From positions 186,001-250,000 of the forward strand of contig NZ_BONW01000019.1 of NCBI RefSeq assembly GCF_016862915.1: a stretch of DNA of 64,000 nt, given 5' to 3'. Under the pieces are notes generated by a model, which was not told the DNA's origin, did no database searches, and saw nothing but the letters and a program-made list of their open reading frames with translations. This document shows positions 1-6,233 of this stretch, piece by piece; within the stretch, counting starts at the first letter, position 1, and each line of letters opens with the position of its first letter. Origin of the DNA: Plantactinospora endophytica (lineage in GTDB: Bacteria > Actinomycetota > Actinomycetes > Mycobacteriales > Micromonosporaceae). The position numbers and the translations under genes were made by a program.

Positions 1-2
1 CC

Positions 3-347
3 GTTGTCGATGAGCGGGTGTTGCACCAGCCAATCGGTGGCCCCGGAGTCATGCGTGATCAGTTGCGACACATCGTGAAGCTGTGTGCCGAACAGCCTCG
101 GATTCGGATCCAGGTGGTGCCGACGAGGGCCGGGGCCTACATCGGGGTGAACGGCCCCTTCGTGATCGCGACGATGAAGGGTGGCGACGACATCGGTTTT
201 CTCGACGATCAAATCGAGGGTCGATTGATCGAGCGTGCCGATGAGGTTGCCAGGGCCAACAACATCTGGGAGATAATCCGGTGCGAGGCACTGTCCCACC
301 AGCAGTCCATCGAGCTGATTCAGGAGGTGGCGGAGTCGTGGAGTTGA
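3..347 (+). CDS. DUF5753 helix-turn-helix regulator, C-terminal part
   Basis: This is the C-terminal part of an actinobacterial XRE-type regulator; the frame is open to the left edge, so the HTH and most of the DUF5753 domain lie outside the window. The visible residues begin VVDERVLHQPIGGP and continue with an RIQVVP strand, the usual DUF5753 pattern, and resemble the complete homologue at 19880-20761. The stop codon overlaps the GTG of a DUF397 gene, the standard gene pair in actinomycetes (WhiJ-like regulator with a small partner). The role is inferred from the family: developmental or secondary-metabolism regulation. The partner relation is supported by the overlap. Confidence 0.85.
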   Translation, partial: VVDERVLHQPIGGPGVMRDQLRHIVKLCAEQPRIRIQVVPTRAGAYIGVNGPFVIATMKGGDDIGFLDDQIEGRLIERADEVARANNIWEIIRCEALSHQQSIELIQEVAESWS

Positions 348-535
348 GTCGCGCGGTCTGGCGGAAAAGCAGCCGCAGCAACGCCAACGCAGGCAACTGC
401 GTCGAGGTGGCCGGTAACCTGCCCGGGGTGGTCGGGGTGCGGGACAGCAAGGATCCGAGCGGTCCGGTACTGACCTTCGCACCCGCCGCCTGGCGGTCGT
501 TCGTGGCTACCACGCAGGCCCGCAAGGCGTCCTGA
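338..535 (+). CDS. DUF397 small protein, copy 1
   Basis: A 65-residue DUF397 protein with the family hallmarks WRKSSRS near the N terminus, CVEVA, VRDSK and a final F-P-A-W-x-F segment. I start it at the GTG overlapping the stop of the DUF5753 gene because AGGAGGTGG lies just upstream and the family begins about ten residues before WRKSS; a longer frame from 281 would add unrelated residues. DUF397 proteins act with, or antagonise, the adjacent HTH regulator in the known WhiJ-like systems. It is nearly identical to the DUF397 gene at 1026-1229 over about 55 residues, indicating a recent duplication. Confidence 0.85.
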   Translation: MELSRAVWRKSSRSNANAGNCVEVAGNLPGVVGVRDSKDPSGPVLTFAPAAWRSFVATTQARKAS

Positions 536-641
536 GGCCCGAGTTGGCCCTGGCCACGGCAGACGCGGTCGTGCGGTCCTCGACGGAAGTGTCAGCCGTC
601 GGCGGAGGTTCGCGCGTCCTCGATCGTGCCTGACGGCGTCC

Positions 642-947
642 TCAATCGAGGACCAACTTCTCGCCGTCGAAGTCAGCCACGATCTTCAATTGGCCGCCGA
701 GGGCGGTAATGTACTTGCTGATCGTTCCGACCTCGGTGGCAGGTAGTTCGCCCTTCTCGATGGCGGACACACGCGCCTGCGGCACACCCATCCGGTCCGC
801 GACCTGCTGCTGGCTCAGGTCGCGACGCTTACGGATCTCGACGAGCCGAGCGACACGGACCTCGGCAACCATGCGGTCTCTGCGCTCGGCAACCCGGGTC
901 TCGTCGAGGTTGGCGCGGGCGCGAACGTCCGTCCAGCTATTCGCCAT
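642..947 (-). CDS. XRE-family HTH protein, antitoxin-like, without visible toxin
   Basis: A 101-residue protein with an HTH_3 domain at about residues 33-85 (QQQVADRMGVPQARVSAIEKG) and a C-terminal tail reading ALGGQLKIVADF. That tail is typical of HigA-type antitoxins and of XRE proteins encoded downstream of RelE/HigB toxins. The upstream partner is absent: a plus-strand DUF397 gene starts 78 bases away and no toxin-like frame is seen on either side. It may be a solitary autorepressor or the remnant of a toxin-antitoxin module. It sits antiparallel between two duplicated DUF397 genes. Confidence 0.8.
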   Translation of the reverse strand: MANSWTDVRARANLDETRVAERRDRMVAEVRVARLVEIRKRRDLSQQQVADRMGVPQARVSAIEKGELPATEVGTISKYITALGGQLKIVADFDGEKLVLD

Positions 948-1025
948 GATGCTGTCCCTTCAACTCGGCGAGATGGTTGTCGTACGCTTTCTATTTCAGC
1001 GCCTTCGGCCGGAAGTGGCGGTGCC

Positions 1026-1229
1026 ATGAGACTGAGCGGTGCGGCCTGGCGGAAAAGCAGCCGCAGTAATGGTCACGGTGGCGAGTGCGTCGAGGTGGCC
1101 GGGAACCTGTCGGGGGTGGTCGGGGTGCGGGACAGCAAGGATCCGGCTGGTCCGGTGTTGACCTTCGCGCCGGCCGCCTGGCGGTCGTTCGTGTGGACCT
1201 TGCCGTCCCGCGAGTTTGCCCAGCAGTAG
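1026..1229 (+). CDS. DUF397 small protein, copy 2
   Basis: A 67-residue DUF397 protein starting MRLSGAAWRKSSRS, with CVEVAGNL, VRDSKDP and FAPAAWRSF. It matches the copy at 338-535 almost residue for residue in the core and differs mainly at the two ends. Unlike copy 1 it has no DUF5753 gene directly in front of it and no strong Shine-Dalgarno sequence before the ATG; the preceding gene is the divergent XRE protein. It may be an orphan paralogue that works with a distant regulator, or a duplicated segment on the way to decay, although the frame is intact. Confidence 0.8.
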   Translation: MRLSGAAWRKSSRSNGHGGECVEVAGNLSGVVGVRDSKDPAGPVLTFAPAAWRSFVWTLPSREFAQQ

Positions 1230-1286
1230 TCTGCCGGCTACTCGTACCCGTTCAACCGCAGCCCCGCCGAAGTCGGCGAGGTGGCG

Positions 1287-1688
1287 TCACGCGACGGCGG
1301 TTCCTTCGAGTTCGACCATCAGGTCGGGGAGCGCCAGCCGGGTCACCCCGAGCATCGTGCTGGTCGGTGCCACCCCGGCGGCACCCAACCGCGACGCCAG
1401 CACGCCGTAGTGCGGAAAGAGTCGATCGACGTCGGTCGTGTAGACGTTGAGCCGGACGAGGTTCGCGAGGGACATGCCGGCCTCGGCGAGTACGGCTTCC
1501 AGGTTGTCGAGGCTCAGCGCCAACTGCGCTGCCATGTCACCGGCGTGCTGGGGCTTGCCGTCGCCGTCCATCGCGGTCTGCCCGGCGCAGTACAGCGTCC
1601 GGGTGTGCCCGGAGACCATCTCGCCCTGGTGGTATCCCAACCCCATCGACCACGGCCACGGGTTGACCGCCGATCGTTCCACTGCCAT
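1287..1688 (-). CDS. RidA/YjgF/Rid-family protein
   Basis: A 133-residue member of the YER057c/YjgF/UK114 family, whose studied members hydrolyse reactive enamine/imine intermediates from PLP enzymes. Supporting features are the family length, the NVYTTDVDRLF segment and the C-terminal VTRLALPDLMVELEG, in which the Arg (about residue 117) matches the carboxylate-binding Arg of active RidA enzymes. I chose the ATG giving MAVERSAVNPW because it gives the normal family N terminus; the frame extends further upstream but into the promoter shared with the WYL regulator. It is transcribed divergently from that regulator, with a palindrome between them, so the regulator probably controls it. Confidence 0.9.
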   Translation of the reverse strand: MAVERSAVNPWPWSMGLGYHQGEMVSGHTRTLYCAGQTAMDGDGKPQHAGDMAAQLALSLDNLEAVLAEAGMSLANLVRLNVYTTDVDRLFPHYGVLASRLGAAGVAPTSTMLGVTRLALPDLMVELEGTAVA

Positions 1689-1759
1689 CTCAGCTCCATC
1701 CGTCGGAAGTGGGCGCGTGGTAACCCGCCCCCACGTGCCGGTGAGCTTCGCAGCCCAAT

Positions 1760-1778
1760 CACGACATCCTCTGTCGTG
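1760..1778. promoter_or_regulatory. Palindromic operator between RidA and WYL genes
   Basis: CACGACA, five bases, TGTCGTG: a perfect 7-bp inverted repeat in the 111-base divergent intergenic region, 21 bases before the WYL regulator start. Its symmetry and position suit a dimeric DeoR/YafY-type regulator that represses itself and the RidA gene. The link is inferred; the repeat is directly visible. Confidence 0.6.
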
Positions 1779-1799
1779 TATTCCGGGCATACTTCCCGG

Positions 1800-2780
1800 A
1801 TGCGCGCCGACCGGTTGGTCTCGCTGGTGCTGCTGCTGCGCCAGCGCGGTCGGCTGCCCGCCGCCACCCTGGCCCGTGAGCTGGAGGTGTCCACCCGCAC
1901 CGTGCTGCGCGACATCGAGGCGCTGTCCGCAGCCGGGGTACCCATCTACGCCGAACGCGGTCGGCACGGCGGGTTCGCGCTGCTACCTGGCTTCCAGACC
2001 GAACTCACCGGACTGAACCACGACGAGGCACTCGCCCTGCTGATCGTCGGATCGCGGCGCGGCAAGCAGGCATTCGGCCTCGGCTCGGCGCTCGCCTCCG
2101 CCATGCGAAAGGTGTTCGACGCCCTGCCCGAGAGCCACCGGGACACCGCGACCGGCGCGGCCCGGCGACTGCTCGTCGACCCGGAGACCGACCTGCTCTC
2201 GCGCCGGCTGACCACCGAGGAGATTCCCGACGCGATACTGAGCGAGATCCGGCGTGCGGTGCTCGGCGGACACAAGCTGCGCATCCACTACGAGGCTGCG
2301 GGCCAGACCCCGCAGTGGCGCACGGTGGACCCGATCGGCCTGGTCACCGTACGCGACCAGGGTTACCTGCTGGCCATGAAGTCCGGCGCGGACCGGACCT
2401 ACCGGCTGTCCCGGGTGTTGGCCGCCGAGGAACTTACCGAACCCGCGCAGCGACCGGACCGGGTCGACCTGGACCGGGCCTGGCAGGAACGCAGCACCCG
2501 GTTCCGGACCGGCGGCGACCTGGTCACCGTGCTGGTACGGGTGCATCCGAGGCGGCGGGACGAGTTGGCGCGTACCGCGCTCGCCGTCCACGCCGAGGAA
2601 GTCGACGCGGACGACTGGCTGCGGCTGGAGGTGACCTTCCAGGATTCGAGACACGCCGAATGGGCACTGTGGCAGCTCGGCACGAACGCGGAAGCCCTCG
2701 CCCCGCAGTGGTTGCGTACCGCCCTGCGCGAACGCGCCACCGCCGTCGCCACCTGCTACGAAGCGTCACCCGAGAGCTGA
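1800..2780 (+). CDS. YafY-type transcriptional regulator with WYL domain
   Basis: A 326-residue regulator. Residues 5-60 form an HTH_11/DeoR-like winged helix (LARELEVSTRTVLRDIEAL) followed by the characteristic AERGRHGGFALLPG hairpin. Residues about 145-215 make the WYL ligand-binding domain (TVDPIGLV, GYLLAM, YRLSRV), and a WYL C-terminal extension follows to about 310. WYL proteins sense nucleic-acid or small-molecule ligands and often repress a neighbouring operon. The ATG was chosen because the HTH begins immediately after it; the frame runs upstream but lacks domain sense. It is divergent from the RidA gene and convergent with the MFS gene. Confidence 0.9.
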   Translation: MRADRLVSLVLLLRQRGRLPAATLARELEVSTRTVLRDIEALSAAGVPIYAERGRHGGFALLPGFQTELTGLNHDEALALLIVGSRRGKQAFGLGSALASAMRKVFDALPESHRDTATGAARRLLVDPETDLLSRRLTTEEIPDAILSEIRRAVLGGHKLRIHYEAAGQTPQWRTVDPIGLVTVRDQGYLLAMKSGADRTYRLSRVLAAEELTEPAQRPDRVDLDRAWQERSTRFRTGGDLVTVLVRVHPRRRDELARTALAVHAEEVDADDWLRLEVTFQDSRHAEWALWQLGTNAEALAPQWLRTALRERATAVATCYEASPES

Positions 2781-2812
2781 GGGACGATTCACCCACCGGA
2801 GGGCTTGCCCGG

Positions 2813-4312
2813 TCATGCCGTTTCGGCTCCGGTATCCGCCGGTGAACGGGTGAGCAGCAGGGCGAAGCAGGCGACCGTGACACAGATGGTCATGCCCAGG
2901 AACAGCACGACGGCGTTGTCCCGCCCGCCGAGCCCCATCAGCGGCGCCGCCACCGCAGCCAGTACCCCCTGGAGTGTGCCGAGCACCGCCGATCCGCTGC
3001 CGGCGGCCTTCGGTACCCGTTGGATCGCCAGGGCTGTCGCGTTCCCCATGATCATGCCGAGTCCGACGAAGAAGAGCAGCAGCGCGAGCGCCACCACCCG
3101 GTCGAGCTGCCCGGCCAGGGTGACGCCGAGCAGGCCGGCGGTGGTACCCAGCATGATGACCAGCCCGGTCCGGAGCAGCGCCGCCGGTGCGGCGCCCCGG
3201 CCGACGAGTCGGGCGTTGACCGCGCTGCTCAGGGTGGCCAGCAGCGCCCCGGCGGCGAAGGCGACGGCGGCCTGCCGGACGGAGAGCCCGAGGACGTACT
3301 GGAGGAAGAACGGCGAGGCGGCGATGTAGCAGAACAGGGCCGCGAACCCGAAGCCGAACGCGAACGTGTAGCCGAGATAGACCCGGTCGGTCAGCAACGC
3401 CCGCGCGGTGGCCAGGGTGGCGCGGAGCCCACCGGCGTGCCGCCGCTCCGGCGGCAGGCTTTCGGGTACGCCGACCAGCGCGACCAGCAGCGTGAGCAAC
3501 AGTCCGACCGCGAGGGTGTACCAGACCGCGCGCCAGCCGGCGGCGCTGGTCACCACGCCCCCGATCAGCGGTGCGGTGATCGGGGCGATGCCACTGAGCG
3601 CCATCAGGATCGCGAACATCCGGGCTGCGGCCGGTCCCTGTGCGGTGTCGGAGATGACGGCCCGGCCGACCACCACCCCGGCCGCCGCACTGAATCCCAT
3701 CACGAACCGGAGCGCGGTCAGCGTCTCCAGGGTGGGCGCGAGCGCGCAGGCGGCGGCGGAGGCCCCGCAGACTGCCGTGCCGGCGAGGATCAGCAACCGC
3801 CGGCCGTACCGGTCGGAGAGCGGGCCGAGTACGAGTTGACCGAGTGCCAGCCCGATCACGAACGCGGTGAGGGTGAGTTGGACGCCGGCGGGGTCGGTAC
3901 GGAACTCGTCGGCGAGCCGGGGAAAGGCCGGCAGGTACATGTCGATGCCCATCGGCGGCACGAAGGCCAGCAGCACCAGGGCGGGGAGCAGGAGTCTCCG
4001 TCGCCGGACCGGCGGTGCCGACTGCTCCGGTGGACCGCCTGCCTCGGCCGGATCTGACGCCTCGGCCGCCTCGGCCGGATTCGATGCCTCAACCGGATTC
4101 GATGTCTCGGCCGGCCCGGCTCTCTCGGAGGGGTCGGGGAGACCGGCTGTCTCGCCGGGTTCGGCCGAACCGGCTGTCTCGGCGGGTTCGGCCGGATCGG
4201 ACGCCTCGGCGGGATCGGCTGAGGCGGACGTCTTGGCGGCCTCGGGCAGTTCGGGCGGCGGGGGCGGTGAAGACGGGCTGGACTCTTCGCTTCGCGAGGG
4301 GGCGGAAGTCAC
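2813..4312 (-). CDS. MFS multidrug efflux transporter, Bcr/CflA type
   Basis: A 12-TM major facilitator of the drug:H+ antiporter Bcr/CflA group: GIDMYLPAFP in TM1, LSDRYGRRLLIL between TM2 and TM3, and RAVISD in TM5. The transporter core starts near residue 105. It is preceded by about 100 residues of low-complexity Pro/Ala/Glu/Ser sequence with irregular repeats of PAEASDPAE-like units, which is not part of the family and is presumably a cytoplasmic disordered tail. A GTG or later start cannot be excluded, but the frame stays open to the divergent MarR promoter. MarR control is inferred from the arrangement. Confidence 0.85.
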   Translation of the reverse strand: MTSAPSRSEESSPSSPPPPPELPEAAKTSASADPAEASDPAEPAETAGSAEPGETAGLPDPSERAGPAETSNPVEASNPAEAAEASDPAEAGGPPEQSAPPVRRRRLLLPALVLLAFVPPMGIDMYLPAFPRLADEFRTDPAGVQLTLTAFVIGLALGQLVLGPLSDRYGRRLLILAGTAVCGASAAACALAPTLETLTALRFVMGFSAAAGVVVGRAVISDTAQGPAAARMFAILMALSGIAPITAPLIGGVVTSAAGWRAVWYTLAVGLLLTLLVALVGVPESLPPERRHAGGLRATLATARALLTDRVYLGYTFAFGFGFAALFCYIAASPFFLQYVLGLSVRQAAVAFAAGALLATLSSAVNARLVGRGAAPAALLRTGLVIMLGTTAGLLGVTLAGQLDRVVALALLLFFVGLGMIMGNATALAIQRVPKAAGSGSAVLGTLQGVLAAVAAPLMGLGGRDNAVVLFLGMTICVTVACFALLLTRSPADTGAETA

Positions 4313-4318
4313 GACGGC

Positions 4319-4345
4319 AAGTTACTATAACTATATAAGTATGTC
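4319..4345. promoter_or_regulatory. AT-rich divergent promoter/operator of MFS and MarR genes
   Basis: A stretch that is almost entirely A/T, with TATA-like hexamers on both strands and a direct repeat of ACTATA, in otherwise about 70% GC DNA. It lies between the divergent MFS and MarR genes, where MarR-family repressors normally bind AT-rich, partly symmetric sites that overlap both promoters. The exact operator cannot be drawn from sequence alone. Confidence 0.5.
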
Positions 4346-4363
4346 TAGCGTTATCCTCGTGAA

Positions 4364-4849
4364 GTGAAACGAGTGACCATGGCGGACGAGACGGTCCTCC
4401 GGCAGGCGAGGACACTCGTACCGGTTCTGTACCAACTGAGCCGGGTGATGCGGCTGCAAGGCGTCGACGAGACAGGGCTTGGCCAACTGCCGCCCTCCGA
4501 GCTGGAGGTGCTCCGGTACGTCGCCGAAGTCCCCGGCGTCTCGGTCAGCACACTCGCCCGTGACCTGGGCCTGCACGCCAGCAACGTGAGCGCGACCGTC
4601 CGCGCCCTGGTGGCCCGCAACCTGGTACGCCGAGAGCCCGACCCGAACGACCGACGGGCCGTACGCCTGCACGCGACCCTCGACGCGGCGCACGGCTCGG
4701 CCCGGGTCGAGGACGCCTGGGCCCGGATCTTCGCCGACGCGATGGCCGAGATCAGTGACGAGCAGCGGGCCGAGTTGGCCGACGCCGCTCCGGCACTCGG
4801 TGCGCTCGCCGAACGCCTTCGGGCCCGCCGCGCCACCGAACGGGGCTGA
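4364..4849 (+). CDS. MarR-family transcriptional regulator
   Basis: A 161-residue winged-helix protein: VSTLARDLGLHASNVSATVRAL is the recognition region and VRREPDPNDRRAVRLHAT is the wing with the conserved DxRxxxL pattern. MarR proteins are dimeric repressors relieved by small aromatic ligands. It is divergent from the MFS pump, the classic MarR-pump arrangement, so it probably represses both. The first start is a GTG; an in-frame ATG 15 bases downstream (giving MADETVLRQ) is equally plausible because neither has a convincing ribosome binding site. Confidence 0.85.
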   Translation: MKRVTMADETVLRQARTLVPVLYQLSRVMRLQGVDETGLGQLPPSELEVLRYVAEVPGVSVSTLARDLGLHASNVSATVRALVARNLVRREPDPNDRRAVRLHATLDAAHGSARVEDAWARIFADAMAEISDEQRAELADAAPALGALAERLRARRATERG

Positions 4850-5079
4850 CCGGCTCCTCGATCGTCGGAGTCGGGCCGGTCGTGACGGTGGTCCGCCTTC
4901 CGTCGTGGTGCGTCCGGCCCGCCCCTTCAGGTCCGACGGTCGCCATCCGCGCAACGCCTTCCGGCTCAATGTCCCATTCCGTCACCCGAGCCGTCCGCCT
5001 ACGTTCAGGCATCGAGAACTCACGTTAAGTGATCTATTGATGCCCGAGTTGGGCACCGAGGAACGGTCGCGGAGGGGCG

Positions 5080-5997
5080 ATGGGCAACGCAGTCGACCGG
5101 GTCAGGGCGGTGGCCGACCGGGTACGGGGCGGATGGCGGCGGCTGAGCATCACCAACAAGATCGCAGTGATCGGCCTGCCACTGGCCGGACTCACCGCGG
5201 TCGCCGCCGTGGTGCAGGCGTCCGCCCCGTACGTCGCGCCGGCCGCACCGATCACCGGCGTTCCGGCCGCCGCCTCGCCGAGCCCGACCGCCAGCGAGGC
5301 GGTGTACCCGGTCGAGGCGACCGCCAGCGTCGTCCATCCGCAGTACGAGTCGGAGAACCGGTGGGCACTCGCCGAACCACTGCCGGACAGCATCGCCGTA
5401 CCCGCGCCCGGCAGGGAGCGCTTCGACTGGCTCATCCAGCGGGGCGCGGCCCGGGTGGGCGAGACCAAGCTCCAGGTCGTGCTCACCAACAACGGTGCCG
5501 AGGAGGTGATCGTCACCGGGATCTGGGCGGAGGTCGTCCAGCGCGGTCCGATCTGGGCCGGTACGGCCTTCTGCGAGCAGACGGCCGGATCCGCCGACGT
5601 CGAGAAGATCGCCTTCGACCTCGACGACAGCAACCCGGTGGCCCGGGAGGTGCACGAGGACGGCAGCGTCGGCGAGCCGTACTTCGAGCGGCACGTCATC
5701 TCGCTCAAGCCCGGCGAGAAGATGCCGTTGCGGGTCAGCGCGACCGCCCCGGAACGGGAGGCGGTCACCTGGCGGATGGTCGCGGAACTCTCCTCCGGCC
5801 GGACGACGTGGCAACTGCCGATCGCCGACCCGAACGGCCGGCCGTTCGTGGTGACCGGCTGGTCGCCGGAGTACGACGTCGTCTACTTCGAGGGCGTCGA
5901 CATGGGCGACACCGACGGCGACGGGCACCTCGCCGACATCACCGGCCGGTACGACGACATCGGCCCGGCCGAGAAGGACCTCGGCATCGGCTGCTGA
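5080..5997 (+). CDS. Membrane-anchored hypothetical protein
   Basis: A 305-residue protein I do not recognise. Residues 1-25 are basic, residues about 27-48 form a single hydrophobic segment (a TM anchor or uncleaved signal), then comes an Ala/Pro/Ser linker and a soluble domain from about 75 to the end. That domain has beta-rich segments such as KLQVVLTNNGAEEVIVTGI, resembling domains that carry immunoglobulin-like or uncharacterised actinobacterial extracellular folds. The protein ends in LGIGC; the last codons and the stop are duplicated downstream in a 37-base tandem repeat. A bacterial STAND or kinase-linked extracellular module is possible but unsupported. It lies upstream of the MMPL gene on the same strand. 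Confidence 0.7.
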   Translation: MGNAVDRVRAVADRVRGGWRRLSITNKIAVIGLPLAGLTAVAAVVQASAPYVAPAAPITGVPAAASPSPTASEAVYPVEATASVVHPQYESENRWALAEPLPDSIAVPAPGRERFDWLIQRGAARVGETKLQVVLTNNGAEEVIVTGIWAEVVQRGPIWAGTAFCEQTAGSADVEKIAFDLDDSNPVAREVHEDGSVGEPYFERHVISLKPGEKMPLRVSATAPEREAVTWRMVAELSSGRTTWQLPIADPNGRPFVVTGWSPEYDVVYFEGVDMGDTDGDGHLADITGRYDDIGPAEKDLGIGC

Positions 5998-6059
5998 CCC
6001 GTCCGGCACAGGCGACCTTGGCATCGGCTGCTGACCCGTCCGGTGCAGGCGACCTCGGC
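5979..6059. repeat. 37-bp tandem repeat across a stop codon
   Basis: Two consecutive 37-base units (5979-6015 and 6016-6052), differing at a few bases, plus the first seven bases of a third. The first unit contains the final codons and TGA of the preceding gene, so the second carries a silent copy of the same C-terminal codons and stop. Confidence 0.85.
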
Positions 6060-6233
6060 GACGCGCCAGGCAGGACAGGCCGACCCGGCACACCGGACGG
6101 TCACTTCTGACCGGTTGGCGACTGCCGGTTGACTGCTCAGGGTGTTTGCATGTGCGCCGAGGGCGACGATCCGGCGTCGGCCGTACGCCGATCCGGCGTT
6201 GGTCCGGCGTCGCGCCAGAGGAGGTTCGGGGGC

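Noticed and set aside
815-1027. Possible HigB-like toxin partner next to the XRE gene
   Set aside because: The only small frame there overlaps the XRE gene antisense-wise, is Arg/Ser-rich and lacks RelE/HigB features.
2399-2884. Minus-strand frames antisense to the WYL regulator
   Set aside because: They follow the third-position GC bias of the real gene, have no domains, and the plus-strand WYL signature is unmistakable.
3020-4057. Plus-strand 345-codon frame opposite the MFS gene
   Set aside because: Composition is Gln/Arg/Gly without domain content; it is the shadow of the transporter.
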